Notes: generated by a model from the letters alone, not told the origin. A DNA stretch of 64,000 nucleotides from JAJPXC01 sp964510535 (GCA_964510535.1 CAZECG010000007.1:37237-101236), one strand, 5' to 3'. Counted from the stretch's first letter, positions 17,898 through 27,181 are shown. Translations and numbers: made by a program.

Positions 17898-19109
17898 TCA
17901 ATCATACGTTGTCGGGGAGAAGGGAATATCGTAGAATTTTTTACGGCGCAATGTTTCAAGCGGGTATGTAGCTACAGCCTCGACGATAGTGCGCAAAGTA
18001 TCGGGGCGGTAATATGGGTTATCGACACCGGCTGCAAATTTGCGAAATTCAACGGAAAGAGCCTTGGCAATAGCCGACGCTATGCTGTCGGCATCATCAG
18101 CCGCATGAATCACCGACTCAGCGGCGATGCGGCCTCGCTGGCGCATACCGATGTCGACTGTCGGGATACCGGCCGACGGCACTTCGACTATGCCGCTCGA
18201 CGAATTCCCCACCACCGCGCCAACGCAGCCAAGCGCCGACAGATAACGGCGGCGCCCCAACGACGGAACGACCCATACCCTGCCTGGCCAACGGTCGGCA
18301 TATTCGTGTATCATCTTTATAATCACCTCACCGCGAGCATCATTGTTTGGATATGTAAACAAGATTTTCAACTTAGGAAATCGGTCGAGAGCGTCGAGGA
18401 GTGATTGCATACGGCCCGCCACATCGGCGTCATCCGCCGTAGCCGGATGCATAGTCACCAATAGAGTGTCAAGGTCAATCGGCATACCGATTGACGAAGC
18501 GAGTTCCTCTTTTGTCAACAACTCTGTGCTCGACAAGTTATAAACCCCGATTGCACCTGCGTTTATCACCCTTTCAGGAGCCTCTCCCATCGCAATCACA
18601 CGACGCCGATAAGGCTCGGTAGCCGTGAAGTGCAGCGATGACAATTTGGTCAAAGCGTGCCGTATATTGTCGTCAATCGCCCCTTCCGATATTTCTCCGC
18701 CGGCAATGTGGGCTATCGGTATCCTCATCAGCGTGGCGGCTGTCGCTACCGCCAGCATCTCATAACGGTCTCCGAGGATAAGCAACAAATCGGGCCGCTG
18801 CCGCTCAAACGCTCCCGCCATTCCCTCAAGGCAGCGAGCCGTCGCCCTGGCGGTATCTACGGGCATATCGCTTGCAGGCGTCATTTCCACCCGTTCCGAC
18901 ACCGATATACCGTCGGCCAAAATCTCATCAACAGTATTACCAAAACGCGGGTCAAGATGCATATTGGTGGCTATAACGCTCAACTCCACATCGTGACGGC
19001 TGTCAAGGCCGCGGGCAATACCGCTGAGCAGTCCCCAGTCAGCGCGGGTGCTGGTGACGATAGCCACCCTGCGCCGGGGCAACTGTTGTGATGTTTCACT
19101 GTTGTTCAT
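17898..19109 (-). CDS. Hydrolysing UDP-sugar 2-epimerase, NeuC/LegG-like
   Basis: A 403-residue GT-B-fold epimerase; the family releases UDP and yields ManNAc or a 2,4-diacetamido-6-deoxymannose. Visible: VAIVTSTRADWGLLSGI at the N-terminus, LLILGDRYEMLA, HIAGGEISEGAIDDNIRHA in the middle and VVGNSSSGIVEVPSAGIP near the C-terminus. It heads the nonulosonate trio. Only about 60 nt separate its ATG from the tRNA-fMet 3' end, and a terminator hairpin fills most of that gap, so expression may depend on read-through. Confidence 0.85.
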   Translation of the reverse strand: MNNSETSQQLPRRRVAIVTSTRADWGLLSGIARGLDSRHDVELSVIATNMHLDPRFGNTVDEILADGISVSERVEMTPASDMPVDTARATARCLEGMAGAFERQRPDLLLILGDRYEMLAVATAATLMRIPIAHIAGGEISEGAIDDNIRHALTKLSSLHFTATEPYRRRVIAMGEAPERVINAGAIGVYNLSSTELLTKEELASSIGMPIDLDTLLVTMHPATADDADVAGRMQSLLDALDRFPKLKILFTYPNNDARGEVIIKMIHEYADRWPGRVWVVPSLGRRRYLSALGCVGAVVGNSSSGIVEVPSAGIPTVDIGMRQRGRIAAESVIHAADDADSIASAIAKALSVEFRKFAAGVDNPYYRPDTLRTIVEAVATYPLETLRRKKFYDIPFSPTTYD

Positions 19110-19125
19110 GTGGTTATATAGAATT

Positions 19126-19155
19126 AAAAAAGGTCGATTGCCATTGCAACCGACC
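19126..19155 (-). terminator. Intrinsic terminator after tRNA-fMet, just upstream of legG-like gene
   Basis: Read on the minus strand: GGTCGGTTGC, loop AATG, GCAATCGACC, then six T. The stem is 10 bp with one mismatch. Its T-tract ends only 16 nt before the epimerase start codon. Confidence 0.8.
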
Positions 19156-19170
19156 CTATCCTCATTTTAG

Positions 19171-19242
<72 letters not shown>

Positions 19243-19262
19243 ATGTTTCTGTTTTGCGAGTG

Positions 19263-19293
19263 CAAAGATACAGCCTTCTTTATAATTGGCAAA
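19263..19293 (-). promoter_or_regulatory. Promoter of tRNA-fMet
   Basis: On the minus strand TTTG (19293-19290), a 19-nt spacer, then TATCTTTG (19270-19263): a perfect match to the Bacteroidota TTTG-N19-21-TANNTTTG promoter. It lies 20 nt upstream of the tRNA 5' end. Confidence 0.85.
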
Positions 19294-19406
19294 ATTTCAG
19301 CCCCACCCACCAAGTTAAAAAATGCAAAAGCCGTCGGTTTTTAGTTTAAGCCGAAAATAATCCGATGCGACTTGGGAATTTGCGATGAAATACGATAGTT
19401 TTTCAT

Positions 19407-19414
19407 TAATTTTG
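19407..19414 (+). promoter_or_regulatory. -7 promoter element before hpt
   Basis: TAATTTTG fits TANNTTTG, 19 nt before the hpt ATG. The -33 region is not a clear TTTG. Confidence 0.45.
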
Positions 19415-19433
19415 CACCCATATTTATTTTTCG

Positions 19434-19982
19434 ATGGAAACTGTTACTTATAACGGGCTTACATTCAAGCCTTACATTGAGAAAGCGCAGATTGACGAGC
19501 GCATACGGGAACTTGCGCAAACAATAAAGTGCGACTGCCAAGGCAAAACGCCATTGTTTCTATGTGTGCTTAGTGGAGCGTTCCCATTTGCGGCCGACCT
19601 GTTCAGAGCTGTCGACGTGGATGCAGAAATATCGTTCATCAGACTTAAAAGCTATGAAGGTACCGGAAGCACCGGAGTCGTCAAAGAAGTGCTTGGCCTC
19701 ACCGAGGATATTAAGGGGCGCACGGTAATCGTCGTAGAGGACATCATCGACACGGGGAACACCATCGACCGCCTGCTCAAGACACTGAAGAGCTATGAGC
19801 CTGCCGACATAAAGGTAGCCACGTTACTGTTCAAGCCAGAGTCGCTCATATGTGATGTCAAGCCCGATTATGTAGGGTTCTCCATACCGCAAAAATTCAT
19901 AATCGGCTTCGGGCTTGATCTTGACGGACTTGCCCGCAACCTTCCCGACATCTATATCCTCGACGAACATACCGAGGAATAA
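19434..19982 (+). CDS. hpt: Hypoxanthine phosphoribosyltransferase
   Basis: Purine salvage enzyme making IMP (and possibly GMP) from the base and PRPP; 182 aa. The PRPP-binding loop is VVEDIIDTGNTIDRLL, and the N-terminal part has LFLCVLSGAFPFAADL, the flexible-loop side of type I phosphoribosyltransferases. It is followed 111 nt later by adk, a pairing common in Bacteroidales. Confidence 0.92.
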   Translation: METVTYNGLTFKPYIEKAQIDERIRELAQTIKCDCQGKTPLFLCVLSGAFPFAADLFRAVDVDAEISFIRLKSYEGTGSTGVVKEVLGLTEDIKGRTVIVVEDIIDTGNTIDRLLKTLKSYEPADIKVATLLFKPESLICDVKPDYVGFSIPQKFIIGFGLDLDGLARNLPDIYILDEHTEE

Positions 19983-20093
19983 GATTGCGTTAATAACCAC
20001 ACAAACTCTACTACCATTCAGAGACAACACGGCCACCGTTTGGTCAAGAAACGGATTTTTATCAACAACCAACTTGAATAAAGACAAACAGCT

Positions 20094-20696
20094 ATGTTGA
20101 ATTTGGTTATATTCGGGGCTCCGGGAAGCGGCAAAGGCACTCAAAGCGAGCTTTTGATTGAGGAATACGGACTTTTCCACATTTCCACAGGGGAAGTGCT
20201 GCGCGACCATATCGCACGCGGCACTGAGCTTGGCAAAATCGCCGACAGCTATATTTCCAAGGGGCAACTTATACCAGATGAACTGATGATTGACATACTG
20301 TCACATCTACTTGATACCGATGAACGCACTCGCAAGGGAGTGATTTTCGACGGTTTTCCCCGCACAATCAACCAAGCCAAAGCTCTGAAAAAGATGCTCG
20401 CCGAACGCGGTTCGAAAGTTCACGCTGTCGTAGGGCTGGAAGTGGATGACTCTGAACTTATCGAAAGGCTTCTAAAACGAGGAAAAGATAGCGGTCGCGC
20501 AGATGATAACCTTGAGACGATTACCCAACGTCTGCATGTGTATCACTCGCAAACCCAGCCACTTCAAGAGTACTACCGCAACGAAGGGAAGTACCACTCC
20601 ATCAACGGCACCGGATCGATTGACGATATTTTTTCCACAATAAAGAAAGCTCTTGAATGGGCAAAAGTTACGCCCAAGGAGTCGGTTAATCAATAA
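20094..20696 (+). CDS. adk: Adenylate kinase
   Basis: Interconverts ATP, ADP and AMP; 200 aa. The P-loop is IFGAPGSGKGTQSELL, the AMP site includes HISTGEVLRDHIA and GVIFDGFPRTINQA. The LID region is short (KRGKDSGRADDN), so this is the small form without the zinc-finger insert, usual for Bacteroidetes. The metalloprotease start follows 11 nt after the stop. Confidence 0.96.
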   Translation: MLNLVIFGAPGSGKGTQSELLIEEYGLFHISTGEVLRDHIARGTELGKIADSYISKGQLIPDELMIDILSHLLDTDERTRKGVIFDGFPRTINQAKALKKMLAERGSKVHAVVGLEVDDSELIERLLKRGKDSGRADDNLETITQRLHVYHSQTQPLQEYYRNEGKYHSINGTGSIDDIFSTIKKALEWAKVTPKESVNQ

Positions 20697-20707
20697 TTTC
20701 TTTCACG

Positions 20708-22816
20708 TTGAACAATAAGCTAAAATTGGCATTAACGTCAATCGCAGCAGCGTCAATGGCTACATCAGCCGCCTATGCGGTGCCGGCCAGACCGGGGCTA
20801 TTAAAGTACGCTACGACCGGGGGTGACTCGATTAGCGTGTACCTGCGCGGCGACGAGCACGACCACTTCTTCACCACATCCGACGGCTATATGCTGCTAC
20901 GAGGGGATGATGAAAAGTTCCGTTATGCCGTCCCGGTCGGCAACGAGCTTAAAGAGAGCGCAATGCTTGCATCAGACCCCGGAAAGCGTTCGGCAGATGC
21001 CGAGGCGTTGCTCTCATCATACGATAAGCAATCGGCTTATAACGTGCTTGAAAGTGCTGCCGCCGGAAAGCCCCGCCGCGCAATAAAAAGTGTCGCACCC
21101 GAAGCGGGTGAATCATCTTTTCCCACCAAAGGCTCACCGCATATCTGCATAATTCTTGTGGAATTTGCCGACAACAGCCTTTCGTTCGACACCGGGACAT
21201 TTGTCAATATGTTCAACCTGCAGGGATTCAACCAAGACGGTGCCACAGGTTCGGTGGCAGACTTTTTCAATCTGTCATCCAACGGCCAGTTCACCCCTAA
21301 CCTCGATGTGCTGGGACCGGTTAAGCTCCCCAAGAATATGAGCTACTACGGCGGCAACGATAGAAGCGGCAACGATATCGCCCCCGAAGAGATGGTTATA
21401 GATGCCTGCACATTGCTTGACTCCGAGGTCGATTTCTCGGTATATGACACTGATAACGATGGGGTAATCGACAACGTGTATGTGGTGTATGCCGGATACG
21501 GCGAGTCGCAAGGAGCATCGGCCAACACAATCTGGGCTCATTCATGGGCCGTCAACAGCGGAGCGGGCCGCACAAAATATCTCGACGGAAAACTGCTCGA
21601 CCATTATGCCACATCTAACGAGCTGAGCGGCACATACGGCACACGGCTTGACGGCATCGGCACATTCTGCCACGAGTTCAGCCATGTCATGGGATTACCC
21701 GACCTTTACGCCACGTCATATACAAGCGCATTCACTCCGGGCAACTACTCGCTGATGGATCACGGGCTCTACAACAACAACAGCCACACCCCACCGTCGC
21801 ACTCGGGATATGAACGCTATTGCCTTGGCTGGATTAAGCCTGAGGTCCTCGAAGAGCCAGAGACAGTGTCGCTCGGATGCATTTCAGACGAGGGTCACTA
21901 CAACGACGTTCGCATCATCAAGACACCAAAAGAAAACGAGTACTTCCTCGTTGAAAACCGCCAGCAAAAGATGTGGGACCAATACATCCCCGGCCATGGC
22001 ATGCTCATCTGGCACATCGATTATAACCCATCGGTGTGGGCGGCCAACAAATGCAACAACACCCCAAGCCACCAATATATCGACATCGAGGAAGCCGACA
22101 ACATCCAAAGCGAGTACACACGTTCGGGTGACCCATTTCCCGGCACTAAAGGTGTTACATCGTTCACCGACGACACCAAACCCTCGATGAAAACGTGGTC
22201 AGGGACATCGCTCAACGCTCCGATAACCGAGATAAAAGAAAGCAACGGAGTTGTCTCATTCCTGTTCAAGGGGGGGGGCATATTTGACCCGGTGGTCGCT
22301 TTGCCCCCTGAGGCTGAAACCGGCATTAATCCGAAGAGCTTCACCGCCCGATGGAACAAGGTCGACAAAGCCAATAGTTATCTGCTCAGCGTCTACACCC
22401 GCTCAGAAAACGACACTACCGTGACCTACGTCGACAGCTTCGAGCGCAAGGATGTGGGTGACACCGATAAATTCGAAGTGACAGGTCTTACGCCTGCAAC
22501 GACTTACCACTATGTAGTGCAGGCCACGGACGGGCTCAACACATCCGCAAAATCCAATGAAATCACCGTGGTTACACTCGAGCCGTCAGGCGTAGGCGGC
22601 ATAACAGCCATCGATGAAACCGTCACCGTGACATCAATCGACAAGAGACTGATTGTCACAGCCACATCAGCCACGACAGTTGAAATTCATGAGCTTTCGG
22701 GTCGCAAAGTCGCATCGGCAGAAATGGATGCAGGCAATTGGACAAGCCCTGAGCTGCAAACGGGTCTTTACATCGTCACAGCGGGCAAGCGTCACGTCAA
22801 AATCATCATAGACTAA
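20708..22816 (+). CDS. Secreted M6-family metalloprotease with Fn3 and C-terminal sorting-like domain
   Basis: A 702-residue protein with a TTG start and a clear signal peptide (to about residue 25, SMATSAAYA). The protease domain (about 135-480) contains HEFSHVMGLPD near residue 322, the zinc-binding HExxH with a downstream Gly and Asp, plus a calcium-loop-like DTDNDGVID. A fibronectin type III domain follows (about 530-625), then a C-terminal beta domain ending GLYIVTAGKRHVKIII that resembles type IX secretion sorting domains. Relatives are InhA-like extracellular proteases. A run of nine G (22270-22278) sits between protease and Fn3 domains; slippage there would give a protease without its C-terminal domains. 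Confidence 0.87.
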   Translation: MNNKLKLALTSIAAASMATSAAYAVPARPGLLKYATTGGDSISVYLRGDEHDHFFTTSDGYMLLRGDDEKFRYAVPVGNELKESAMLASDPGKRSADAEALLSSYDKQSAYNVLESAAAGKPRRAIKSVAPEAGESSFPTKGSPHICIILVEFADNSLSFDTGTFVNMFNLQGFNQDGATGSVADFFNLSSNGQFTPNLDVLGPVKLPKNMSYYGGNDRSGNDIAPEEMVIDACTLLDSEVDFSVYDTDNDGVIDNVYVVYAGYGESQGASANTIWAHSWAVNSGAGRTKYLDGKLLDHYATSNELSGTYGTRLDGIGTFCHEFSHVMGLPDLYATSYTSAFTPGNYSLMDHGLYNNNSHTPPSHSGYERYCLGWIKPEVLEEPETVSLGCISDEGHYNDVRIIKTPKENEYFLVENRQQKMWDQYIPGHGMLIWHIDYNPSVWAANKCNNTPSHQYIDIEEADNIQSEYTRSGDPFPGTKGVTSFTDDTKPSMKTWSGTSLNAPITEIKESNGVVSFLFKGGGIFDPVVALPPEAETGINPKSFTARWNKVDKANSYLLSVYTRSENDTTVTYVDSFERKDVGDTDKFEVTGLTPATTYHYVVQATDGLNTSAKSNEITVVTLEPSGVGGITAIDETVTVTSIDKRLIVTATSATTVEIHELSGRKVASAEMDAGNWTSPELQTGLYIVTAGKRHVKIIID

Positions 22817-22875
22817 TCCGGGGAGGGGCGGTTGACAGCCGTCATCGATACTTCCGCTCGGCAGAATCAAATAAA

Positions 22876-22908
22876 TTTGCTTTTTGCGCTCGCTTATTCG
22901 TATCTTTG
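22876..22908 (+). promoter_or_regulatory. Promoter of the GT2 gene at 22916
   Basis: TTTG (22876-22879), 21-nt spacer, TATCTTTG (22901-22908). Only seven bases separate the -7 box from the ATG, so transcription probably begins at or very near the start codon. Confidence 0.75.
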
Positions 22909-22915
22909 CATCGCG

Positions 22916-23644
22916 ATGAATCCACTGTTTTCAATAATCACGGTTACCTATAATGCCGCCGCCACGCTCCCCCCTACCCTGCGGAGCGTTGGCGAGCAGA
23001 CCTGCCGCCTGTTTGAGCATCTCGTCATCGATGGAGCTTCGACCGATGGCACACAACGCCTTGCCACCGATGCCGGTATCAAGGAGACAGTAGTATACTC
23101 CGAACCCGACAAGGGTCTTTATGACGCTATGAACAAGGGGCTTTCACTGGCCAAAGGTGAATATGTCATATTCTTGAACGCCGGAGACTCTTTTCACTCC
23201 CCCGACACTCTTCAGAGCATAGCCGATGCCATAATGGAAAACGATTTCCCCGGCATCGTCTACGGGCAGACAGACATCGTAGACTCAGAACGTCGCCGAA
23301 TCGGCGAGCGGCATCTGCGCGCGCCCGAGACTCTCACACTGAAAAGTTTCGCTAACGGAATGGTGGTATGTCATCAAGCTTTTGTGGCACTGCGCCGCAT
23401 CACCGGGCCGTTTGATTTGCGATATCGATTTTCAGCCGATTACGACTGGTGCATCAAATGTCTTCAACACTCGCGCCACAATATCTATATTCCCCAAGTG
23501 ACGGTCGATTATCTGAATGAAGGCGTGACAACCGCCAATCACCGCAAGTCGCTGATGGAGCGGTTTCGCATTATGTGCTACTACTACGGCACAATCCCGA
23601 CAATCCTACGTCACATAAAATTTCTGTTAAGATGGTTATCCTGA
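22916..23644 (+). CDS. Glycosyltransferase family 2
   Basis: A 242-residue inverting GT-A enzyme. N-terminal nucleotide-binding segment FSIITVTYNAAATL, VIDGASTDGT, then YDAMNKGLSLAKGEYVIFLNAGD; the D-x-D-equivalent lies in NAGDS. A basic, hydrophobic C-terminus (YYYGTIPTILRHIKFLL) suggests membrane association. The start at 22916 is set by the promoter seven bases upstream; an in-frame extension to 22832 would run through that promoter. The acceptor is unknown, and its gene overlaps DUF4286 downstream. Confidence 0.88.
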   Translation: MNPLFSIITVTYNAAATLPPTLRSVGEQTCRLFEHLVIDGASTDGTQRLATDAGIKETVVYSEPDKGLYDAMNKGLSLAKGEYVIFLNAGDSFHSPDTLQSIADAIMENDFPGIVYGQTDIVDSERRRIGERHLRAPETLTLKSFANGMVVCHQAFVALRRITGPFDLRYRFSADYDWCIKCLQHSRHNIYIPQVTVDYLNEGVTTANHRKSLMERFRIMCYYYGTIPTILRHIKFLLRWLS

Positions 23645-23940
23645 ACACTTCGTTCCACCTTCTCGCGAGCCGCGAGCCTGAATTTGTCGAGTGGGCCGAA
23701 AATCACTATATGGCAGCCGCCAAAGCAAGCGGGCTGTTCGACGAAACCTTGCTAATAAAGATTCTGACCGAAGTCGACCCACAGTTAAAAGCCTACGCGG
23801 TGCAACTCAAAGGAGAATCTCTTGACGACGCTACCCGGTGGCATGACGACATCGCCGCTCGACTGCGCTCTGACCTGACATCTCGCTATGGAGAGGATAT
23901 CCTGTATTTTTCCACATTCATGGAAATAGTCAAATCATGA
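23632..23940 (+). CDS. DUF4286 family protein
   Basis: A 102-residue soluble protein starting VILNTSFHLLASREPEF and containing LLIKILTEVDP; small ferredoxin-like-fold family of unknown function. The ATG at 23632 lies 13 nt inside the GT2 gene; an upstream start at 23575 would add 19 unconserved residues. It overlaps ruvC by 4 nt (ATGA), so GT2, DUF4286 and ruvC are translationally coupled. Its constant position before ruvC is the only functional hint. Confidence 0.85.
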   Translation: MVILNTSFHLLASREPEFVEWAENHYMAAAKASGLFDETLLIKILTEVDPQLKAYAVQLKGESLDDATRWHDDIAARLRSDLTSRYGEDILYFSTFMEIVKS

Positions 23941-24515
23941 CGACGGCAACCGACAGGCAGTGGGATAAAGTGATTATCGGGATAGACCCGGGCACTAATC
24001 TGATGGGGTACGGTATTCTCGGAGTCAAAGAGAAAAAGCCATCGATGATTGCTCTTGGGGTAATAACCCTCAGCAAATTTGAAAGCCACTATATGCGATT
24101 AGCGCGCATATATGAGCGCGTACTCGGGCTTGTTGAGCAGTATCTACCCGACGAAATGGCTATCGAGGCTCCGTTTTTCGGCAAAAATGTTCAGTCAATG
24201 CTTAAACTCGGCCGCGCCCAAGGGGTCGCCATGGCAGCCGCATTGGCCCGACAGGTGCCAATCACCGAGTACGAGCCAAGAAAAATCAAGATGGCCATCA
24301 CCGGCAACGGTGCGGCAAGCAAAGAGCAGGTACAGGAGATGCTGCGTCGCATTCTTAATCTGTCGCCCGATGATTTGCACACGACGCTTGACGCTACCGA
24401 CGCTCTTGGAGCGGCATTGTGCCATTTCTATGAATCATCAAGGCCACAGCTACCAAAAGGGCCAAACAACTGGAAAGAATTCATAGCCCGCAATCCCGAC
24501 CGCATCAAGCACTAA
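23937..24515 (+). CDS. ruvC: Holliday-junction endonuclease RuvC
   Basis: Resolves four-way DNA junctions together with RuvAB; 192 aa. Acidic catalytic residues are visible in IIGIDPGTNLMGYG, AIEAPFFGKNVQSMLKLGRA and LDATDALGAALCH. It overlaps DUF4286 by 4 nt upstream and meets the convergent sulfatase gene with overlapping stop codons (24512-24515). RuvA and RuvB are not in the window. Confidence 0.96.
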   Translation: MTTATDRQWDKVIIGIDPGTNLMGYGILGVKEKKPSMIALGVITLSKFESHYMRLARIYERVLGLVEQYLPDEMAIEAPFFGKNVQSMLKLGRAQGVAMAAALARQVPITEYEPRKIKMAITGNGAASKEQVQEMLRRILNLSPDDLHTTLDATDALGAALCHFYESSRPQLPKGPNNWKEFIARNPDRIKH

Positions 24516-26530
24516 AAACCGCTCTGGGTTTTGACCGACAGACGATTGTAAATCATGCGGCAAGTGTAATCTTGCATTAACGCGCGAGCCCACATCAACA
24601 TCCCATCGACTTCATCGCTATCGTAATCGACCAGTTTTTGCCGCAGCTCTTGGTCAGAAACGGCATCGTAGACGGCAAGCACCCAATCAAGGTCAGAATC
24701 GGCCATAACGACATATTTCAACCCCGTAATCATAAATCTATGCCCCCCTATCTTGCTCAATCCGTAATGAGGGAGAGCGGCATCAAAGATGTCTGTCCCA
24801 ACGGATATAAACGGTTTATCGTAACCCATTATATGCATCAGAGATGGCGCGATATCAATTTGAGACATCACGCCATTGTTCACCTCACCGGGCTTAACGC
24901 TGCCATCGGGAGCGTAAACGATAAACGGAATGTGATTCTTTATGTACGGAGAGGCGTACTTCGTGCCCTTTAAATCACGGCAACCGTGGTCGGCCGTGAT
25001 GACAAACAGAGTGTTTTCAAACCAATTTTGACGTTTTGCTATATCGAAAAAATGGCGCAGCGAGCGGTCGGCATACTCAACAGCCCGTTGAACGTTTTTT
25101 TTTGCCGACTTATATCCGTCGGCTTGCCAATCTGCCGGGACGACAAACGGAGCGTGAGCGCTTATAGTGAACCACCCGGCAACAAACGGCTGAGGGAGCA
25201 AGGCTAAATCAGAGGCGGCATATCCGCCCATGGCGTGGTCAAAAATGCCCCATTTGCCATCATAATCCCTGCGATTGCCATACTCGGCAAAAGTCACCAC
25301 TTCGTCAAACCCTGAAATCTTCAACATCTGGTCGATATTAAACGACCCCGGCTTACCGCCAAAATATGCTTTCGACGAATACCCTAATGATTTCAACAGA
25401 TTAACCGGCGTATCTAAAATGTTGGTATTGTACAACGAAACAGGATACCTAAACGGCTCAAAAGCCGGGAATCCGCCGAAAACCGACGTGATGCCGCCAA
25501 TCGAGGCGACTCCGGTTGCCATAACATGACGACAGACCAGCGACCGCGTTGCAATCGAATCGAGAAAAGGCATTAACCCTCGCGGCTCATCATCGTTGAC
25601 GATATTGAGAGCGTCGAGCCACAACTGCGCACCGCTCTCGAGGACGATAATCACCACGTTTTTATCTTTTTGCTTCTTAACGCCCGCAATGGTGTCGGTC
25701 TCGGTAAAAACCGTAAACGGCCGCCGCACCGCAGCCAACTCTTCATCGCTAAAAAAGCGCATAGGTTGAATTTGACATTGTTTACCAATCGAGCGAACGA
25801 CAGTAAACGGGGTGTTTAACACGACATCCACGCCAACAGGAGATTTGACATACCAGGTAACGTCGCCGATAGACATGAGGCGCCCGTTTAAGAGGTTACT
25901 ACAGATGGCACAAACTGAGAATAAAGCGGCTATCAACAACATAGCTATGCGATATGCCCATAGCTTCAATCTATTTTTAAAAATCGGTTTTCGAGATATG
26001 ATTTCGGGACGGAACGCCAGCCAAATCACAAATGCTATATACAGCCCGCCACCAACAAACGCCCACCAATAATCACCAAAATAAGAAATCAGAATATTCA
26101 CCATATTGGAATCACCAAACGCCGCAAGTAGTGACTCCCAACGCATACGGCTGCCCACAAAACCGAAAAGTGGCACTTCGGCGATATTGAGCGCCAACAT
26201 CAACGCATTAGTTATTGCATAAACGACGTTGCTCGACACAATCCACCACCGTGCCCGCACAAAACCGAACGGCAAGAATCGCATCAGCACAAACAAGGCA
26301 TTGAAATAGACTACCGCACATAGGTCGAAACGCAGTCCGCCCCACAACATCAGAGGCCATTGGTCAAACTCGATACCGCTCAGGTCGCTCACATTATAAG
26401 CATAAAACAGGAAACGGGTCAACCAAAGCGCAATAAGCGACACAGCCAACTGATAAACAGCAGCTTGATAATAGCCGCATCGGAACTTGAATTTTAGCGC
26501 GCTATTTGCAGCCGAAACCACATGAGCCAT
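24512..26530 (-). CDS. LtaS/phosphoglycerol-transferase-like membrane sulfatase, copy 1
   Basis: A 672-residue alkaline-phosphatase-superfamily protein. Five membrane helices occupy about residues 20-220, followed by a periplasmic sulfatase-fold domain (about 285-600). Metal-site motifs match LtaS-type enzymes: IIVLESGAQLW, GITSVFGGFP (probable nucleophile Thr), TISAHAPFVVP and VITADHGCRDL. Family members transfer phosphoglycerol or phosphoethanolamine to glycans or lipids; Gram-negative examples decorate periplasmic glucans or LPS. It is a paralog of the 27451-29439 gene (same FRCGYY start and same YTCRMI...R-LSV end). Start taken at 26530 (MAHVVS); 26572 is possible. A run of nine A lies at 25103-25095 (coding strand). 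Confidence 0.88.
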   Translation of the reverse strand: MAHVVSAANSALKFKFRCGYYQAAVYQLAVSLIALWLTRFLFYAYNVSDLSGIEFDQWPLMLWGGLRFDLCAVVYFNALFVLMRFLPFGFVRARWWIVSSNVVYAITNALMLALNIAEVPLFGFVGSRMRWESLLAAFGDSNMVNILISYFGDYWWAFVGGGLYIAFVIWLAFRPEIISRKPIFKNRLKLWAYRIAMLLIAALFSVCAICSNLLNGRLMSIGDVTWYVKSPVGVDVVLNTPFTVVRSIGKQCQIQPMRFFSDEELAAVRRPFTVFTETDTIAGVKKQKDKNVVIIVLESGAQLWLDALNIVNDDEPRGLMPFLDSIATRSLVCRHVMATGVASIGGITSVFGGFPAFEPFRYPVSLYNTNILDTPVNLLKSLGYSSKAYFGGKPGSFNIDQMLKISGFDEVVTFAEYGNRRDYDGKWGIFDHAMGGYAASDLALLPQPFVAGWFTISAHAPFVVPADWQADGYKSAKKNVQRAVEYADRSLRHFFDIAKRQNWFENTLFVITADHGCRDLKGTKYASPYIKNHIPFIVYAPDGSVKPGEVNNGVMSQIDIAPSLMHIMGYDKPFISVGTDIFDAALPHYGLSKIGGHRFMITGLKYVVMADSDLDWVLAVYDAVSDQELRQKLVDYDSDEVDGMLMWARALMQDYTCRMIYNRLSVKTQSGF

Positions 26531-26625
26531 AAAACAAGATTTCGTTGATTTAGACAGAGTGGCGCACACCAACTTAGATGTGCGCCACAGTGAGAATTTA
26601 CATAATTAAAGACGCTGATAATCGA

Positions 26626-27135
26626 TTACCAATCCCAGTCGTCATCGTCGTAGCTTCCGCTATCCCAGTCGTCATCGTCTGAGCTGCTCTTCCTAAATGT
26701 GATTTTCGTATAGTCATAGTGAGAATAACTGCTTGAGCGTTCAGAGTCAATTTGTTCCAACACCAGAGTTGAAGCATTCAGAGTTTTAATAGTCCAAGTG
26801 CCGTCAATTTCACCTGAATAATTCGACCTGATTTTCAATTCTCCATCAGAAATCTTCCACTGAAATCCATAATCGTAATAACTATAGTCAGAGTAAAAAT
26901 AACCGTAACCGTCATCATCGAACTCAATTCGATAATCACAATCTTGTTCTCTTTTAGAGCCATCTTCAAGTTCTCCATTAACAAGGCAATAACATACCAT
27001 AGTATCACCTTCCCATTCTCCGATGAGATTTTTTTCAGAGAAGCCATTGTCATCGTCATCATCGGAGCATGACCACAGACATCCGCAAGCTAACGCAGCT
27101 ACAAGCGCAAAAGCAAAATACTTAAACTTTTTCAT
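26626..27135 (-). CDS. Small acidic lipoprotein, lipocalin-like
   Basis: A 169-residue lipoprotein with a basic-hydrophobic leader and lipobox C-L-W-S-C (Cys at residue 23) followed by SDDDDD, an acidic stretch like those linked to surface display in Bacteroidetes. The core begins NLIGEWEGDTM and contains WTIKTLNASTLVLEQ, the pattern of small lipocalin-like lipoproteins of this phylum. The end is a Ser/Asp/Trp tail (DDDDWDSGSYDDDDWDW), probably cation binding or disordered. It lies between the two sulfatase paralogs, on the same strand. Function unknown. Confidence 0.7.
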   Translation of the reverse strand: MKKFKYFAFALVAALACGCLWSCSDDDDDNGFSEKNLIGEWEGDTMVCYCLVNGELEDGSKREQDCDYRIEFDDDGYGYFYSDYSYYDYGFQWKISDGELKIRSNYSGEIDGTWTIKTLNASTLVLEQIDSERSSSYSHYDYTKITFRKSSSDDDDWDSGSYDDDDWDW

Positions 27136-27181
27136 TTTGTTAATGTTTTAAGAAAATATTTTGATAAAAGGATTAATTATG

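Noticed and set aside
25095..25103. Nine-A tract in sulfatase copy 1 (coding strand)
   Set aside because: Long A runs in Lys-Lys-Asn codons are common and expected by chance here; no sign it is used for switching, so noted only within the gene entry.
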